From: Defluviitaleaceae bacterium
GTDB lineage: Bacteria > Bacillota > Clostridia > Lachnospirales > WQUN01
Assembly (NCBI GenBank): GCA_009780185.1
Contig: WRAN01000013.1
Coordinates: 1-64,000, forward strand
Direction: 5' to 3'
Length of the DNA: 64,000 bases
The notes below the pieces were generated by a model. The model had not been told where the DNA came from. It saw only the letters and a program-made list of their open reading frames with translations, and did no database searches. Shown piece after piece: positions 46,192 through 55,041 of this stretch; position 1 is the first letter of the stretch; every line of letters begins with the position of its first letter. Position numbers and translations under genes: made by a program.

Positions 46192-46545
46192 ATGAAGCCC
46201 AAAGACATACTGTTTAAATGGATTGAAGCATTTAACAATGCTGACGTTGAAGCGATTGAAAATTTATATGATGATAATGCAATTAATCATCAGGTAGCAA
46301 ATGCACCTGTTCAAGGCAAGCAAGCTATAGGCAAAATGTTCCGCAATGATTTTAGCTCCACCAAAATGGTATGTATTGTTGAAAACATATTTGAGGACGG
46401 TGATTGGGTTATTTTAGAATGGCGTGACCCGCTGGGATTGCGTGGTTGTGGTTTTTTTCAAGTCATAAATAATAAAATCGTACTTCAAAGAGGTTATTGG
46501 GATAAATTATCATTCATAAAACAACACAATCCATCGGGTGAATAG
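46192..46545 (+). CDS. SnoaL-like / NTF2-fold protein
   Basis: 117-aa protein. It opens with MKPKDILFKWIEAFNNADVEAIENLYDDNAINHQ, which is the SnoaL/nuclear-transport-factor-2 fold start, and ends with FFQVINNKIVLQRGYWDKL. Such proteins are small ligand-binding or isomerase-like; no activity can be assigned. GGAGG precedes the ATG by seven bases. Confidence 0.8.
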   Translation: MKPKDILFKWIEAFNNADVEAIENLYDDNAINHQVANAPVQGKQAIGKMFRNDFSSTKMVCIVENIFEDGDWVILEWRDPLGLRGCGFFQVINNKIVLQRGYWDKLSFIKQHNPSGE

Positions 46546-46613
46546 TGCTGGGTTTACTGGGTTTTGCAATCAGTCTTGGGCTTCTTAAAAATGATAATGA
46601 AGGTAGGCCAATT

Positions 46614-47861
46614 ATGTACAACCATATGCCAGATAATTATGTATGCCCTTTTTGCCTAGTAAGTCAAGGTATAGAAAATGAGCATGTCTATACAAAACAA
46701 GATGATATCATTTACCAAGATTTTTTTATAACCGCATTTATATCAGCAGGATGTTGGAAAAATAATAAAGGACATGTCCTTATAATCCCCAATCAACACT
46801 ATGAAAACCTATATGACCTACCAGATTATTTGTCAGCTAAAATACATGATTTTGAAAAAGATGTAGCCTTAGCATTGAAGAAAGTATATAAGTGCGACGG
46901 CGTTTCCTCCAGGCAACATAATGAGCCTTGTGGCTACCAAGATGTCTGGCATTATCATTTACATGTCTTTCCAAGATATAAAAATGATAATCTTTACAAA
47001 ACCGATAGGGAAGACCTACCGCCACATGAGCGTGCGGTTTATGCAAAAAAACTGCGAGAGTATTTTCAAAACAACAAGCGACCCAAAAAGGCTTCCCATT
47101 TATTTGGGGCATCGGAGGTTTATATGTCGGATAAAGAAAACACAATGGTCTGGGGCGAGGATGATATAAATGTTTTCTTATCATACGGAAATGTTTTTAT
47201 TCCAGACAGGGCCAGATTAAATCAAAGAATTTGCAGCTTACTCCCAAAAGCTGATTCGCCAATGACAATTGTAGATATCTGTTGCGGAGACGGCCAGCTA
47301 AGTTATGAAATCGCAAAAAAATCGCCACATTATGAAATATATTTCTGTGATGCTACCCCTGCACTACTGGAAAATGCTAAGTCCCTGATGAAAAAACTAC
47401 CCAACAAAGTTCATTATCAAGACTTTGATTTGCTAAACTATGAGAAAAATAATTTCCCAGCTAATTGCGATGGGGTCGTTTCTACATTTGCAATCCATCA
47501 TTTAAGTGACGGCAGAAAAGAAAGCTTTTTCAGGTATATATATGACATGCTACCAAAGCACGGTGTTTTTGTAATAGCTGACAATATCAATCCAGTGTGT
47601 AAGGATGCTGAGCAAGTAGCTGCGGCAGACTGGGAAGTATCTGCATATAAACAGTCAATTGATTTTACAGGAAGTTTAAACGCTTATCAGAGCTTTAGGG
47701 ATTCTGGTTGGAACATATACAGTTATGATTACGAAGAAGATATTTGTGGCAGACCTGCATCTCTTTATGACCAATTAAAAATGTTGGACACTGCTGGGTT
47801 TTCTAAAGTTGATGTTTTATGGATATATGCTGGTCATGCAATTTTTTATGGGATAAAATAA
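46614..47861 (+). CDS. HIT-family hydrolase fused to a class I SAM-dependent methyltransferase
   Basis: 415-aa two-domain protein. Residues about 10-130 form a HIT domain, with CPFC near the start and the histidine triad His113-Tyr-His115-Leu-His117 (WHYHLHVFPRY). Residues about 200-415 form a Rossmann methyltransferase with motif I VDICCGDGQL and VVSTFAIHHLSD. HIT domains cleave nucleotide phosphoramidates and dinucleotides. ATG 46614 is chosen because AAGGTAGG lies six bases upstream; GTG 46545 lacks one. The fusion suggests a linked reaction on a nucleotide-derived compound. Confidence 0.8.
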   Translation: MYNHMPDNYVCPFCLVSQGIENEHVYTKQDDIIYQDFFITAFISAGCWKNNKGHVLIIPNQHYENLYDLPDYLSAKIHDFEKDVALALKKVYKCDGVSSRQHNEPCGYQDVWHYHLHVFPRYKNDNLYKTDREDLPPHERAVYAKKLREYFQNNKRPKKASHLFGASEVYMSDKENTMVWGEDDINVFLSYGNVFIPDRARLNQRICSLLPKADSPMTIVDICCGDGQLSYEIAKKSPHYEIYFCDATPALLENAKSLMKKLPNKVHYQDFDLLNYEKNNFPANCDGVVSTFAIHHLSDGRKESFFRYIYDMLPKHGVFVIADNINPVCKDAEQVAAADWEVSAYKQSIDFTGSLNAYQSFRDSGWNIYSYDYEEDICGRPASLYDQLKMLDTAGFSKVDVLWIYAGHAIFYGIK

Positions 47862-47888
47862 ATTTTCTTGAAAGAAAAAGGAGCGAAT

Positions 47889-48227
47889 ATGAATCCCTTT
47901 TACGCACAAGTCTATACACTAGTAAAAAAAGTACCCCAAGGTAAAGTAATATCATACGGTCAAATAGCAAAGATGCTAGGCCGTCCACGCTCCGCAAGGG
48001 AAGTGGGCAGAGCAATGCGCATCTGCCCAGAGTCGGATAATATCCCATGGCAACGGGTAGTTATGTCAGATGGCACCATCACCGGAGGCCAATTTGCAGA
48101 TATGCGTAAGGGGATGCTGGAAGATGAAGGGGTGACCTTTCTAGCAGATGGCAGAGTTGATATGAAGGCTTGTGCTGTGAAAGAATTGCAAGTAGATGAC
48201 GATCTTCCTCCATTCGACTTACCGTGA
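47889..48227 (+). CDS. Alkyltransferase-like (ATL) protein of the MGMT family
   Basis: 112-aa protein matching the C-terminal DNA-binding domain of O6-alkylguanine methyltransferases (VKKVPQGKVISYGQIAKMLG, SAREVGRAM). The alkyl-acceptor cysteine in PCHRVV is replaced by Trp54 (PWQRVV), which defines ATL proteins. These bind alkylated bases and hand them to nucleotide-excision repair without removing the alkyl group. AAGGAGCG precedes the ATG. Confidence 0.9.
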   Translation: MNPFYAQVYTLVKKVPQGKVISYGQIAKMLGRPRSAREVGRAMRICPESDNIPWQRVVMSDGTITGGQFADMRKGMLEDEGVTFLADGRVDMKACAVKELQVDDDLPPFDLP

Positions 48228-48234
48228 TTTTGTG

Positions 48235-48263
48235 TTTACAAGTATGCATATAAGCTATATAAT
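48235..48263 (+). promoter_or_regulatory. Promoter of the RNA antitoxin
   Basis: TTTACA (48235-48240), a 17-base spacer and a perfect TATAAT (48258-48263). It directs transcription toward the toxin gene on the other strand and has no protein-coding gene behind it. Confidence 0.75.
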
Positions 48264-48269
48264 GAGAAC

Positions 48270-48413
48270 ATAATAAAAGAGAGAGCGTTCGGTGGTACGA
48301 ACACTCCCTCAGTTTGGTCGCAAGTGCCACGGCAGTGCTGACTGGACTCCTAGTAAAAATTAATAGAAGTCAAAAAATAAGCCGTCACATTGAGCCGTGG
48401 GGCTTATTTTTTT
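48270..48413 (+). ncRNA. Putative antisense RNA antitoxin (type I system)
   Basis: A transcript from the strong promoter at 48235 would begin near 48270 and end at the terminator by 48413. It contains structured segments (GAGAGCGTTCG against CGAACACTCCCTC) and overlaps the 3' end of the small hydrophobic toxin gene by about ten bases. This is the arrangement of TxpA/RatA-type systems, where the RNA pairs with toxin mRNA. No reading frame of note. Confidence 0.6.
48372..48413. terminator. Bidirectional terminator shared by toxin and antitoxin RNA
   Basis: AAAAAATAAGCC and GGCTTATTTTTT form a long stem, extended by a CAC/GTG pairing, with A and T runs on either side. The toxin stop codon lies inside the right arm. 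Confidence 0.85.
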
Positions 48414-48505
48414 GTGTTTCTTGAATTTCTCCAAGTGATATAGATTAGTATTGCGGTCAGAATTAAAGACAATAATTCATATACGGTCAACGGAATCACA
48501 ATCAT
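48404..48505 (-). CDS. Small hydrophobic toxin (TxpA/holin-like, type I toxin)
   Basis: 33 aa: MIVIPLTVYELLSLILTA, then a hydrophobic run and a basic tail ending NTKK. One TM helix with short charged ends is the shape of the 'putative holin-like toxin' family. AAAGGAGG lies eight bases before ATG 48505. A longer upstream frame on the same strand is ignored. It is paired with a convergent small RNA gene. Expected to insert in the membrane and stop growth if unchecked. Confidence 0.72.
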   Translation of the reverse strand: MIVIPLTVYELLSLILTAILIYITWRNSRNTKK

Positions 48506-48575
48506 GGCCGTCCTCCTTTCCGGATTCCAGCCAAAACACTGCCCACAGCGCTTGCTTAGCATTATCATACATAAT

Positions 48576-48613
48576 AAAAGGCTATGTGTCCACAATTTGA
48601 CACATAGCCTTTT
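48576..48613. terminator. Perfect hairpin between toxin and DeoR gene
   Basis: AAAAGGCTATGTGTC and GACACATAGCCTTTT form a 15-bp perfect stem with an eight-base loop. It shields the DeoR promoter, or lies in the toxin leader on the minus strand. Confidence 0.75.
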
Positions 48614-48664
48614 GCTTTTTACAATACACATAAATAAAGAATAATCAAAAAGAAAGAGGCCACT

Positions 48665-49417
48665 ATGTTAGCCATAGAAAGAAGAACCCAAATCCTATCT
48701 ACCCTGGAATCTGAAAAGCGGGTACTGGTTCCAGAACTGGCGAAAAAATTCTCAGTTACAGAAGAAACCATCCGCCGCGACTTGGAGAAGCTAGAAAAGG
48801 AAGGCCTGCTGAAAAAAACCTATGGCGGCGCAGTACAAGCTGAAAGCCTCTCCACAGAGCTCCCATACCTGATGCGGGTAGAAACCAACAAGGCTCAAAA
48901 GCTAGTAATAGCAGACAAAATTCAAAAATTAATCCAGCCCAAAGAAAACATAATGTTAGATGCCTCTTCCACCTGCGTCCACATTGCAAGAAAACTAAAA
49001 AATCTGGACAAACTAACTATAATAACCAACTCAGTAGAAATCCTGATGGAGTGTTCCACGTCGGAAAACATAAACGCAATATCCACAGGAGGAGCACTTA
49101 GGGGGTCATCATTATCATTAGTAGGCAGCAGCGCGTCGTATGTAATAAACCAACTAACAGCAGACAAAGCCATAATCTCCTGCAAAGGCTTGGATTTTGA
49201 AAAAGGTGTAATGGAATCAAGCCTAGAAGAGGCGGAAATAAAACGAGCCATGGCCGATAACGCTAGGGAATTAATACTTGCAGTAGATAGCAGCAAATTT
49301 AATCGCTTATCCTTCGCAAAGATGATGGAGTTAAGACGGGTTGACGTTGTTGTTTCTGACCATATCCCTGGAGAGTGGGCAAAATTCTTCGAAGAAAACA
49401 ATATAAAATATCTGTGA
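48665..49417 (+). CDS. DeoR/GlpR family sugar-responsive repressor
   Basis: 250-aa regulator. The N-terminal helix-turn-helix is ERRTQILSTLESEKRVLVPELAKKFSVTEETIRRDLEKLE. The C-terminal sugar-phosphate sensor domain is of the DeoR type (MLDASSTCVHIARKL, ITNSVEIL, ISCKGLDFEKGVMESSLEEAEIKRAM). It is 75 bases before the BMC operon and on the same strand, so it most likely represses that operon until a sugar phosphate such as fuculose- or rhamnulose-1-phosphate appears. Confidence 0.92.
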   Translation: MLAIERRTQILSTLESEKRVLVPELAKKFSVTEETIRRDLEKLEKEGLLKKTYGGAVQAESLSTELPYLMRVETNKAQKLVIADKIQKLIQPKENIMLDASSTCVHIARKLKNLDKLTIITNSVEILMECSTSENINAISTGGALRGSSLSLVGSSASYVINQLTADKAIISCKGLDFEKGVMESSLEEAEIKRAMADNARELILAVDSSKFNRLSFAKMMELRRVDVVVSDHIPGEWAKFFEENNIKYL

Positions 49418-49492
49418 CAATGTTGTATTTAGTTTATTGATGTGGTATTCTTGTGAAAAGCATATAAAAAACATATGAAAGAGGTATCTACT

Positions 49493-50302
49493 ATGCCATC
49501 AGAATTTGAAATTAAGAAACAAATTTGCGAAATCGGTAAGCGGATTTACGACAAAGGATTTATAGCTGCCAACGACGGCAATATCTCTGTAAAGATAAGC
49601 CCCAACGAGTTTCTATGCACCCCAACCGGGGTAAGTAAAGGCTTTATGACCCCGGATATGATTTGCAAAGTAGATGCCAACGGCAACACATTGCAAGCAA
49701 AAGGCAACTATCGCCCATCGTCCGAAATCAAGATGCATATGCGCGTATACAAAGAGCGGCCTGATGTTAACTCCGTAGTACATGCCCATCCGCCATATGC
49801 AACTAGCTATGCTATCGTTGGCATCCCTTTAACCGAGCCCATTATGCCGGAAGCGGTAATTATGCTGGGCTGTGTGCCAATTGCAGAATACGGCACTCCC
49901 TCCACTGATGAAATTCCTAATAATGTAGCAAAATATCTACAGCACTATGACGCGGTTTTACTAGAAAACCATGGTGCCCTCTCTTATGCCGGAGATTTGC
50001 TCCAGGCATATCACAAAATGGAATCACTTGAGTTTTACGCCCAATTGCTGTTCATTTCCAACCAAATAGGAAAGCCTCAAGAGCTTGATAAGCAAAAAGT
50101 CACAAGGCTTTATCAGCTTCGCAAAGATATGGGCCTGCCTGGAAAGCATCCGGCGGATATTTGCGCCCGCATAAACGGCGGCAGAGGCTGCAACTGCCAT
50201 ACGCCTAGCGCTCCTGAAGCTATTGCATCAGCCCCAGCCACAACCGACGCGGCAGTTGTAGAAGCTGTTGTACGTAAAGTATTGGCCAATTTTTCTAAAT
50301 AA
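49493..50302 (+). CDS. Class II sugar-phosphate aldolase (L-fuculose/rhamnulose-phosphate type) with encapsulation helix
   Basis: 269-aa zinc aldolase. The fold is marked by AANDGNISVKISPNEFLCTPTGVSKG, the zinc histidines of VVHAHPPYATSYA and a later NHGALSYAG. It should split fuculose-1-phosphate or a related sugar phosphate into lactaldehyde and dihydroxyacetone phosphate. The normal enzyme is about 215 aa; here a Pro/Ala linker leads to DAAVVEAVVRKVLANFSK, an amphipathic helix like BMC encapsulation peptides. ATG 49493 follows AGAGG. It is the first gene of the microcompartment operon. Confidence 0.88.
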   Translation: MPSEFEIKKQICEIGKRIYDKGFIAANDGNISVKISPNEFLCTPTGVSKGFMTPDMICKVDANGNTLQAKGNYRPSSEIKMHMRVYKERPDVNSVVHAHPPYATSYAIVGIPLTEPIMPEAVIMLGCVPIAEYGTPSTDEIPNNVAKYLQHYDAVLLENHGALSYAGDLLQAYHKMESLEFYAQLLFISNQIGKPQELDKQKVTRLYQLRKDMGLPGKHPADICARINGGRGCNCHTPSAPEAIASAPATTDAAVVEAVVRKVLANFSK

Positions 50303-50304
50303 AC

Positions 50305-51963
50305 ATGAAATCCAAACGCTTCGAGATACTAAATAACCGTCCGGTAAACAAGGACGGCTTCATTGCCGAATGGCCAGAGGCCGGTTTTATCGCTATGGCA
50401 AGCCCATATGACCCTAAGCCTTCTATCAGGGTTATTGGTGGTGCAATTGTGGAAATGGACGGCACCCCCCGTGATCAATTCGACTTTATAGACGCTTTCA
50501 TTGCCGACTACACTATCAACCCTGCAAAAACCCACTTCATGGATATCTCATCAGCAGTTATCGCTCACAAACTGGTTGATATCAATATTTCTCGTGAAGA
50601 AATAATAAATATTGCCTCGGGCATAACCCCCGCAAAACTCACAGAAGTAATGGGCCATCTTAACGTAGTAGAAATGATGATGGCTCTGCAAAAAATGCGT
50701 GCCAGAGGCATCCCAGCCAATCAAGCCCATATAACCAACGTTAAAGATGACCCTGTACAAATAGCAGCAGACAGCGCCGAAGGTGCCCTTCGCGGCTTTG
50801 CCGAAGAAGAAACTACGGTTGGCGTAGCACGCTATGCTCCCCTTAACGCTATAGCCCTGCTTATTGGCTCACAAGTAGGCCGTCCCGGTGTGTTGACACA
50901 ATGCGCGGTAGAAGAAGCTACAGAGTTAATCCTAGGCATACGCGGCTTCACCACATACGCCGAAACTATGAGCGTATATGGCACAGAACCGGTATTTATA
51001 GACGGGGATGACACTCCATATTCGAAGGCATTTCTGGCCTCTGCTTACGCTTCTCGTGGCCTTAAAACCCGCTTTACATCCGGTACAGGCTCGGAAGCAC
51101 TTATGGGCTCTGCCCAGAAAAAATCCATGTTGTACTTGGAAGCCCGTTGCCTATATGCCGCAAAGGGTGCCGGCTCTCAAGGCATCCAAAACGGCTCTGT
51201 AAGCTGTATCGGAATCACGGCATCAGTACCTTCTGGCATCAGGGCTGTGCTGGCAGAAAATCTTATGGCGGCAATCCTTGACCTAGAAGTAGCATCCTCC
51301 AATGACCAAAGCTTTTCCCATTCGGATATGCGGCGCACTGCCAGGACTATGCTTCAATTCCTTCCGGGAACGGATTTTATTTTTTCCGGTTATGCAGGTG
51401 AGCCCAACTATGACAATCTCTTCGCCGGATCCAACTTTGATGCGGAAGATTTTGACGATTACAATGTGCTGCAACGTGACATGATGGTAGATGGCGGCCT
51501 TAGGCCAGTTTCGGAAGAGGAAGTAATCCGTGTACGCGAAACCGCAGGCAAGGCTGTTCAGGCTGTTTTCCGCTACTTAAATCTGGCGGAAATAACTGAC
51601 GAACAGGTAGAAGCAGTGACCTACGCCCACGGAAGCAAAGACACCCTACCCCGGGATGCCGCAGCAGATATTGCCGCAGCAGAAAGCCTTATGCGCCGTG
51701 GACTTACAGGCCTTGACATAGTAAAAGCCTTATATGAAACAGGCTTTGAAGACATCGCCCAGCGGGTGCTCAACATGCTAAAACAGCGGATAACTGGGGA
51801 CTATATGCAAACCTCAGCCATTTTGGATGAAGACTACAACGTAATATCCGCCATCAATGCCCCCAACAACTACAAAGGCCCAGGCACGGGGTATCGTGTT
51901 GGAGGCAAGCGCTGGGAAGAAATAAAAAACATCCCCAATATAATCGACAGGGAGGGGATTTAA
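50305..51963 (+). CDS. pduC: B12-dependent propanediol dehydratase, large subunit
   Basis: 552-aa TIM-barrel subunit that carries substrate and adenosylcobalamin. It begins KSKRFEILNNRPVNKDGFIAEWPE. Conserved stretches include MDISSAVIAHKLVDINIS, GTGSEALMG and NGSVSCIGITASVPSGIRAV. It dehydrates 1,2-propanediol to propionaldehyde (or glycerol to 3-hydroxypropionaldehyde). It starts two bases after the aldolase gene with no clear ribosome site, so translation is probably coupled. Confidence 0.96.
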   Translation: MKSKRFEILNNRPVNKDGFIAEWPEAGFIAMASPYDPKPSIRVIGGAIVEMDGTPRDQFDFIDAFIADYTINPAKTHFMDISSAVIAHKLVDINISREEIINIASGITPAKLTEVMGHLNVVEMMMALQKMRARGIPANQAHITNVKDDPVQIAADSAEGALRGFAEEETTVGVARYAPLNAIALLIGSQVGRPGVLTQCAVEEATELILGIRGFTTYAETMSVYGTEPVFIDGDDTPYSKAFLASAYASRGLKTRFTSGTGSEALMGSAQKKSMLYLEARCLYAAKGAGSQGIQNGSVSCIGITASVPSGIRAVLAENLMAAILDLEVASSNDQSFSHSDMRRTARTMLQFLPGTDFIFSGYAGEPNYDNLFAGSNFDAEDFDDYNVLQRDMMVDGGLRPVSEEEVIRVRETAGKAVQAVFRYLNLAEITDEQVEAVTYAHGSKDTLPRDAAADIAAAESLMRRGLTGLDIVKALYETGFEDIAQRVLNMLKQRITGDYMQTSAILDEDYNVISAINAPNNYKGPGTGYRVGGKRWEEIKNIPNIIDREGI

Positions 51964-52575
51964 TTGCATCATGATGAAGCACTGGTTGCACTGGTGACCC
52001 GCATAGTATTAGAACAACTGCAAAACACCCCATCCCGCAGCCAAAACCCCAAAGAAGTAGTTATAGGCGTAGGCCCTGCCTACGGTACAGGGGGCGCAAA
52101 AACAATAAATGATCTATCCCATTCAGCAGTTCTTGCCGAAATAAAGGCAGGAATAGAAGAGGAAGGTATGGATTTTAGTGTCGTACAGGTGTTCAAGTCC
52201 TCTGACGTTGCGGTTATAGGAAAAGAAGCCGCCGACCTTTCCGGTTCTGGTTTAGGCATTGGTATTCAGTCCAAAGGCACCGCCATTATCCATCAGACAG
52301 ACTTACAAATCCTTTCCAATATAGAGCTATTTCCTCAAGCCCCATTACTCACGCTGGCCCATTACCGCCAAATCGGTAAAAACGCCGCAAAATACGCCAA
52401 AGGGGAAAGCGTAACCCCTATAGCGACCCAAAACGACCCAATGATCCGTGCCGCATACCAAGTAAAAGCGGCTCTGATGCATATAAAAGAAACAGAAAAA
52501 GCAGACCGCAATAAACCCACCCAGCATTATGTCGCGCAAAGCGCGACCCCATTAATGAAAGGGGGGCAAAACTAA
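51964..52575 (+). CDS. pduD: Propanediol dehydratase, medium subunit
   Basis: 203-aa subunit. The N-terminal helix DEALVALVTRIVLEQL is an encapsulation-peptide-like sequence, then VVIGVGPAYGTGGAKTIND starts the core, followed by SGSGLGIGIQSKGTAIIHQ. TTG 51964 is the start: GGAGGGG is seven bases upstream and no in-frame ATG exists near. The tail contains a small hairpin-forming coding insert (GTCGCGC-AAA-GCGCGAC, 52530-52546). Confidence 0.94.
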   Translation: MHHDEALVALVTRIVLEQLQNTPSRSQNPKEVVIGVGPAYGTGGAKTINDLSHSAVLAEIKAGIEEEGMDFSVVQVFKSSDVAVIGKEAADLSGSGLGIGIQSKGTAIIHQTDLQILSNIELFPQAPLLTLAHYRQIGKNAAKYAKGESVTPIATQNDPMIRAAYQVKAALMHIKETEKADRNKPTQHYVAQSATPLMKGGQN

Positions 52576-52961
52576 TGCCATATCCTTTAAGCGCCCATAT
52601 GGATGTACTGTCCAAAACAGGAAAAAAGCAATCGGATATTACTTTGGAAGCCGTGGCCAGAGGCGAAATTTCTCCAGAGGACATAAAAATCTCTAAAGAA
52701 ACCCTACTGCTACAAGGTGAAGCCGCAAAAGAAAGCGGGCGTCCACATCTTGCCCATAATTTCCAGCGCGCGGCAGAGTTAGTGGATATTCCAGACGAAC
52801 TTCTTTTAGAGATGTATGGCAAGCTTCGCCCATATCGCGCAACAAAAGCCGAGCTTATGGAAATGGCAAATACCCTGCTAACCACCTACAACGCCCCAAT
52901 ATCTGCAAAACTAGTAACAGATGCCGCCGATATATACGAAAAGCGGGGAATCCTAAAGTGA
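52575..52961 (+). CDS. pduE: Propanediol dehydratase, small subunit
   Basis: 128-aa subunit with PLSAHMDVLSKTGKKQSDIT and the conserved GRPHLAHNFQRAAELVDIPDE. It starts one base into the pduD stop codon, with GGGGGG upstream, and overlaps pduG by GTGA. Shorter than the enterobacterial subunit (about 170 aa) at the N-terminus. Confidence 0.94.
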   Translation: MPYPLSAHMDVLSKTGKKQSDITLEAVARGEISPEDIKISKETLLLQGEAAKESGRPHLAHNFQRAAELVDIPDELLLEMYGKLRPYRATKAELMEMANTLLTTYNAPISAKLVTDAADIYEKRGILK

Positions 52962-54742
52962 AAATCCTAGCCGCAGTAGATATCGGCAACTCTACAACAG
53001 AAGTCTGCCTAGCGGAAGAAAATGATGCCGGGAAGATTCGTTTTCTTTCCAGTACATCGGTATTTACAACTGGGCTAAAAGGCACTGCCGACAATACAAC
53101 AGGCATACTGGCAGCACTGGAAGAAGCTACTGTCCAGGCAGACATCACTCTTAACCAAATCAGTCACATCCGCATCAACGAAGCCGCCCCGGTAATCGGA
53201 GGCGCTGCAATGGAAACATTAACCCAGACCATAGTCACAGAATCATCCATGCTAGGCCATAACCCTAAAACCCCGGCAGGTATGGGAACAGGTTACGGAA
53301 AGACTATTCTCATAGAAAATCTACCATCTATAGCGAATCAAGAGTCATATATCGTTGTGATTTCAAGTGAAACCGACTACGAAGAAGCCGCGAAAATAAT
53401 AAATCAACATTCCAATATCATCGGAGCAATTCTCCAGCTTGACGAAGCCGTTCTTGTATATAACCGCCTGGATAAAAAAATCCCGATAATAGACGAAGTT
53501 AGAGATATCCACAAAATAAAAGAAGGTATTGAAACCGCCATAGAAGCCGCTCCCCCTGGCCAATCAGTGGGGATGCTATCTAATCCATATGGTATTGCAA
53601 CACTACTAAAGCTAACTCCGGAAGAAACCCTTCAAATAACACCAATCGCCAAAAGCCTAATAGGGGCAAAATCCGCAGTGGTAATGAAAACCCCGTGGAG
53701 AAACCTAGCACCGCCTCAAAAAATTGGCAGCATATCCATCAAAGGCGATAAAAACATTGATGTAGATTTCAGTCATGGTGCTGGGACAATAGCAAAAGCA
53801 ATAGAGGCCGCAGGCAATATCCGCGATATCACAGGAGAGGCCAACACCAATGTAGGCAACATGCTGGAAAAAGCACGGGCAAGCATGACCGATCTAGCAG
53901 GATACGGAGAAAATCCCCAAATCCGTGACCTTTTTGCAGTAGACACCTTTGCGCCTGTAGCAATATCCGGTGCCTTAGCCGGAGAAACCAGCCTGGAAAA
54001 AGCTATAGCCGTAGCCGCAATGGTAACAGCAGGGCGTCTCCCTATGGAGGCTATCGCCCAAGGCTTATCAAAGAAAACAGGCATATATACAACCGTCACA
54101 GGAGTAGAGCCAGTAATGGCTACCCTAGGCGCACTAACAACACCAGGTGCAGGTTTTCCCCTGGCAATTCTTGACCTTGGAGGCGGGTCGACAGATGCCG
54201 CAATCATTGACGAAAACGGCACAGTAAAATCCGTATCCATGGCAGGAGCCGGAGAGCTGGTCACGTTGATGATACAGTCCCAACTGGGCCTAGCCAGCAG
54301 AATAACCGCAGAAAATATAAAAAAATACCCCGCCGCCAAAGTGGAAAGCATGTTCCACATTCGATTAGAAAACGGTGATACGCTTTTTTACGAAGAAGGC
54401 ATCGACCCACGTTTCTTTGGCTCGGTAGTAGTATTGGCACCAGGCGGAATGATAAAAATAGAAGAAGAACGCCCAATTGAGAAAATAGTAAGAGTAAGGC
54501 AAGAAGCAAAACAAGGCGTATTCGTAAACAACGCAATAAGAGCAATAAGAAAGCTTAATATCCAGGCCAAACACATAATCCTGGTAGGAGGCTCCGCAGA
54601 AGATTTTGAAATCCCTGGATTTTTATCCACTGCTTTCGCTGATATGGGCATGGTATGCGGCAAGGGCAATATCCGCGGCACCGAAGGCTCAAGAAACGCA
54701 GTAGCCACCGGGCTAATAATGAGCTACGCAGGAGGGGTATAG
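52958..54742 (+). CDS. pduG: Diol dehydratase reactivase, large subunit
   Basis: 594-aa ATPase of the actin/Hsp70 fold: AAVDIGNSTTEVC at the start, ILDLGGGSTDAAII in the middle and IILVGGSAEDFEIPG at the end. It frees damaged cobalamin from the dehydratase so the enzyme can be reloaded. Start is GTG 52958 overlapping pduE. It works with the PduH subunit encoded next. Confidence 0.95.
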   Translation: MKILAAVDIGNSTTEVCLAEENDAGKIRFLSSTSVFTTGLKGTADNTTGILAALEEATVQADITLNQISHIRINEAAPVIGGAAMETLTQTIVTESSMLGHNPKTPAGMGTGYGKTILIENLPSIANQESYIVVISSETDYEEAAKIINQHSNIIGAILQLDEAVLVYNRLDKKIPIIDEVRDIHKIKEGIETAIEAAPPGQSVGMLSNPYGIATLLKLTPEETLQITPIAKSLIGAKSAVVMKTPWRNLAPPQKIGSISIKGDKNIDVDFSHGAGTIAKAIEAAGNIRDITGEANTNVGNMLEKARASMTDLAGYGENPQIRDLFAVDTFAPVAISGALAGETSLEKAIAVAAMVTAGRLPMEAIAQGLSKKTGIYTTVTGVEPVMATLGALTTPGAGFPLAILDLGGGSTDAAIIDENGTVKSVSMAGAGELVTLMIQSQLGLASRITAENIKKYPAAKVESMFHIRLENGDTLFYEEGIDPRFFGSVVVLAPGGMIKIEEERPIEKIVRVRQEAKQGVFVNNAIRAIRKLNIQAKHIILVGGSAEDFEIPGFLSTAFADMGMVCGKGNIRGTEGSRNAVATGLIMSYAGGV

Positions 54743-55041
54743 TGCTACACATATATGAAGCAAACGCAAGCCCCGAAGCCTTAAAAGAAATCTGCGCGGG
54801 ACTGGAAGAAGAAGGGATACTATATAGCATCTTTAGCAAAACAAGTGCTGATGTAAAAACCCTGGCTTTCGACGCCGCCAATCATTCAAAGTTGCGGGTA
54901 GGCATTGGTATAGCCGTAAGCACCGCAGCACTGCAAATCAGAAATTGCCCCATTGATAAGCCCGTTTTTCTGATAGATTCAGATTACAGAGCACTCGGCA
55001 CCAATGCAGGGCGAGCCGTAAAAGGTGGTGTATTCGTATAA
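54742..55041 (+). CDS. pduH: Diol dehydratase reactivase, small subunit
   Basis: 99-aa subunit: LHIYEANASPEALKEICAGLEEEGIL at the N-terminus, then VGIGIAVSTAALQIRNCPIDKPVF and NAGRAVKGGVFV at the end. Start is GTG 54742, sharing one base with the pduG stop, behind AGGAGGGG. Length is normal for the family (about 115). Confidence 0.9.
   Translation: MLHIYEANASPEALKEICAGLEEEGILYSIFSKTSADVKTLAFDAANHSKLRVGIGIAVSTAALQIRNCPIDKPVFLIDSDYRALGTNAGRAVKGGVFV

Noticed and set aside
53326-53380. CTATAGCGAATCAA inside pduG as a copy of the TAGCGAA repeat
   Set aside because: It lies in conserved coding sequence with no matching second arm; similarity is short enough to be chance.
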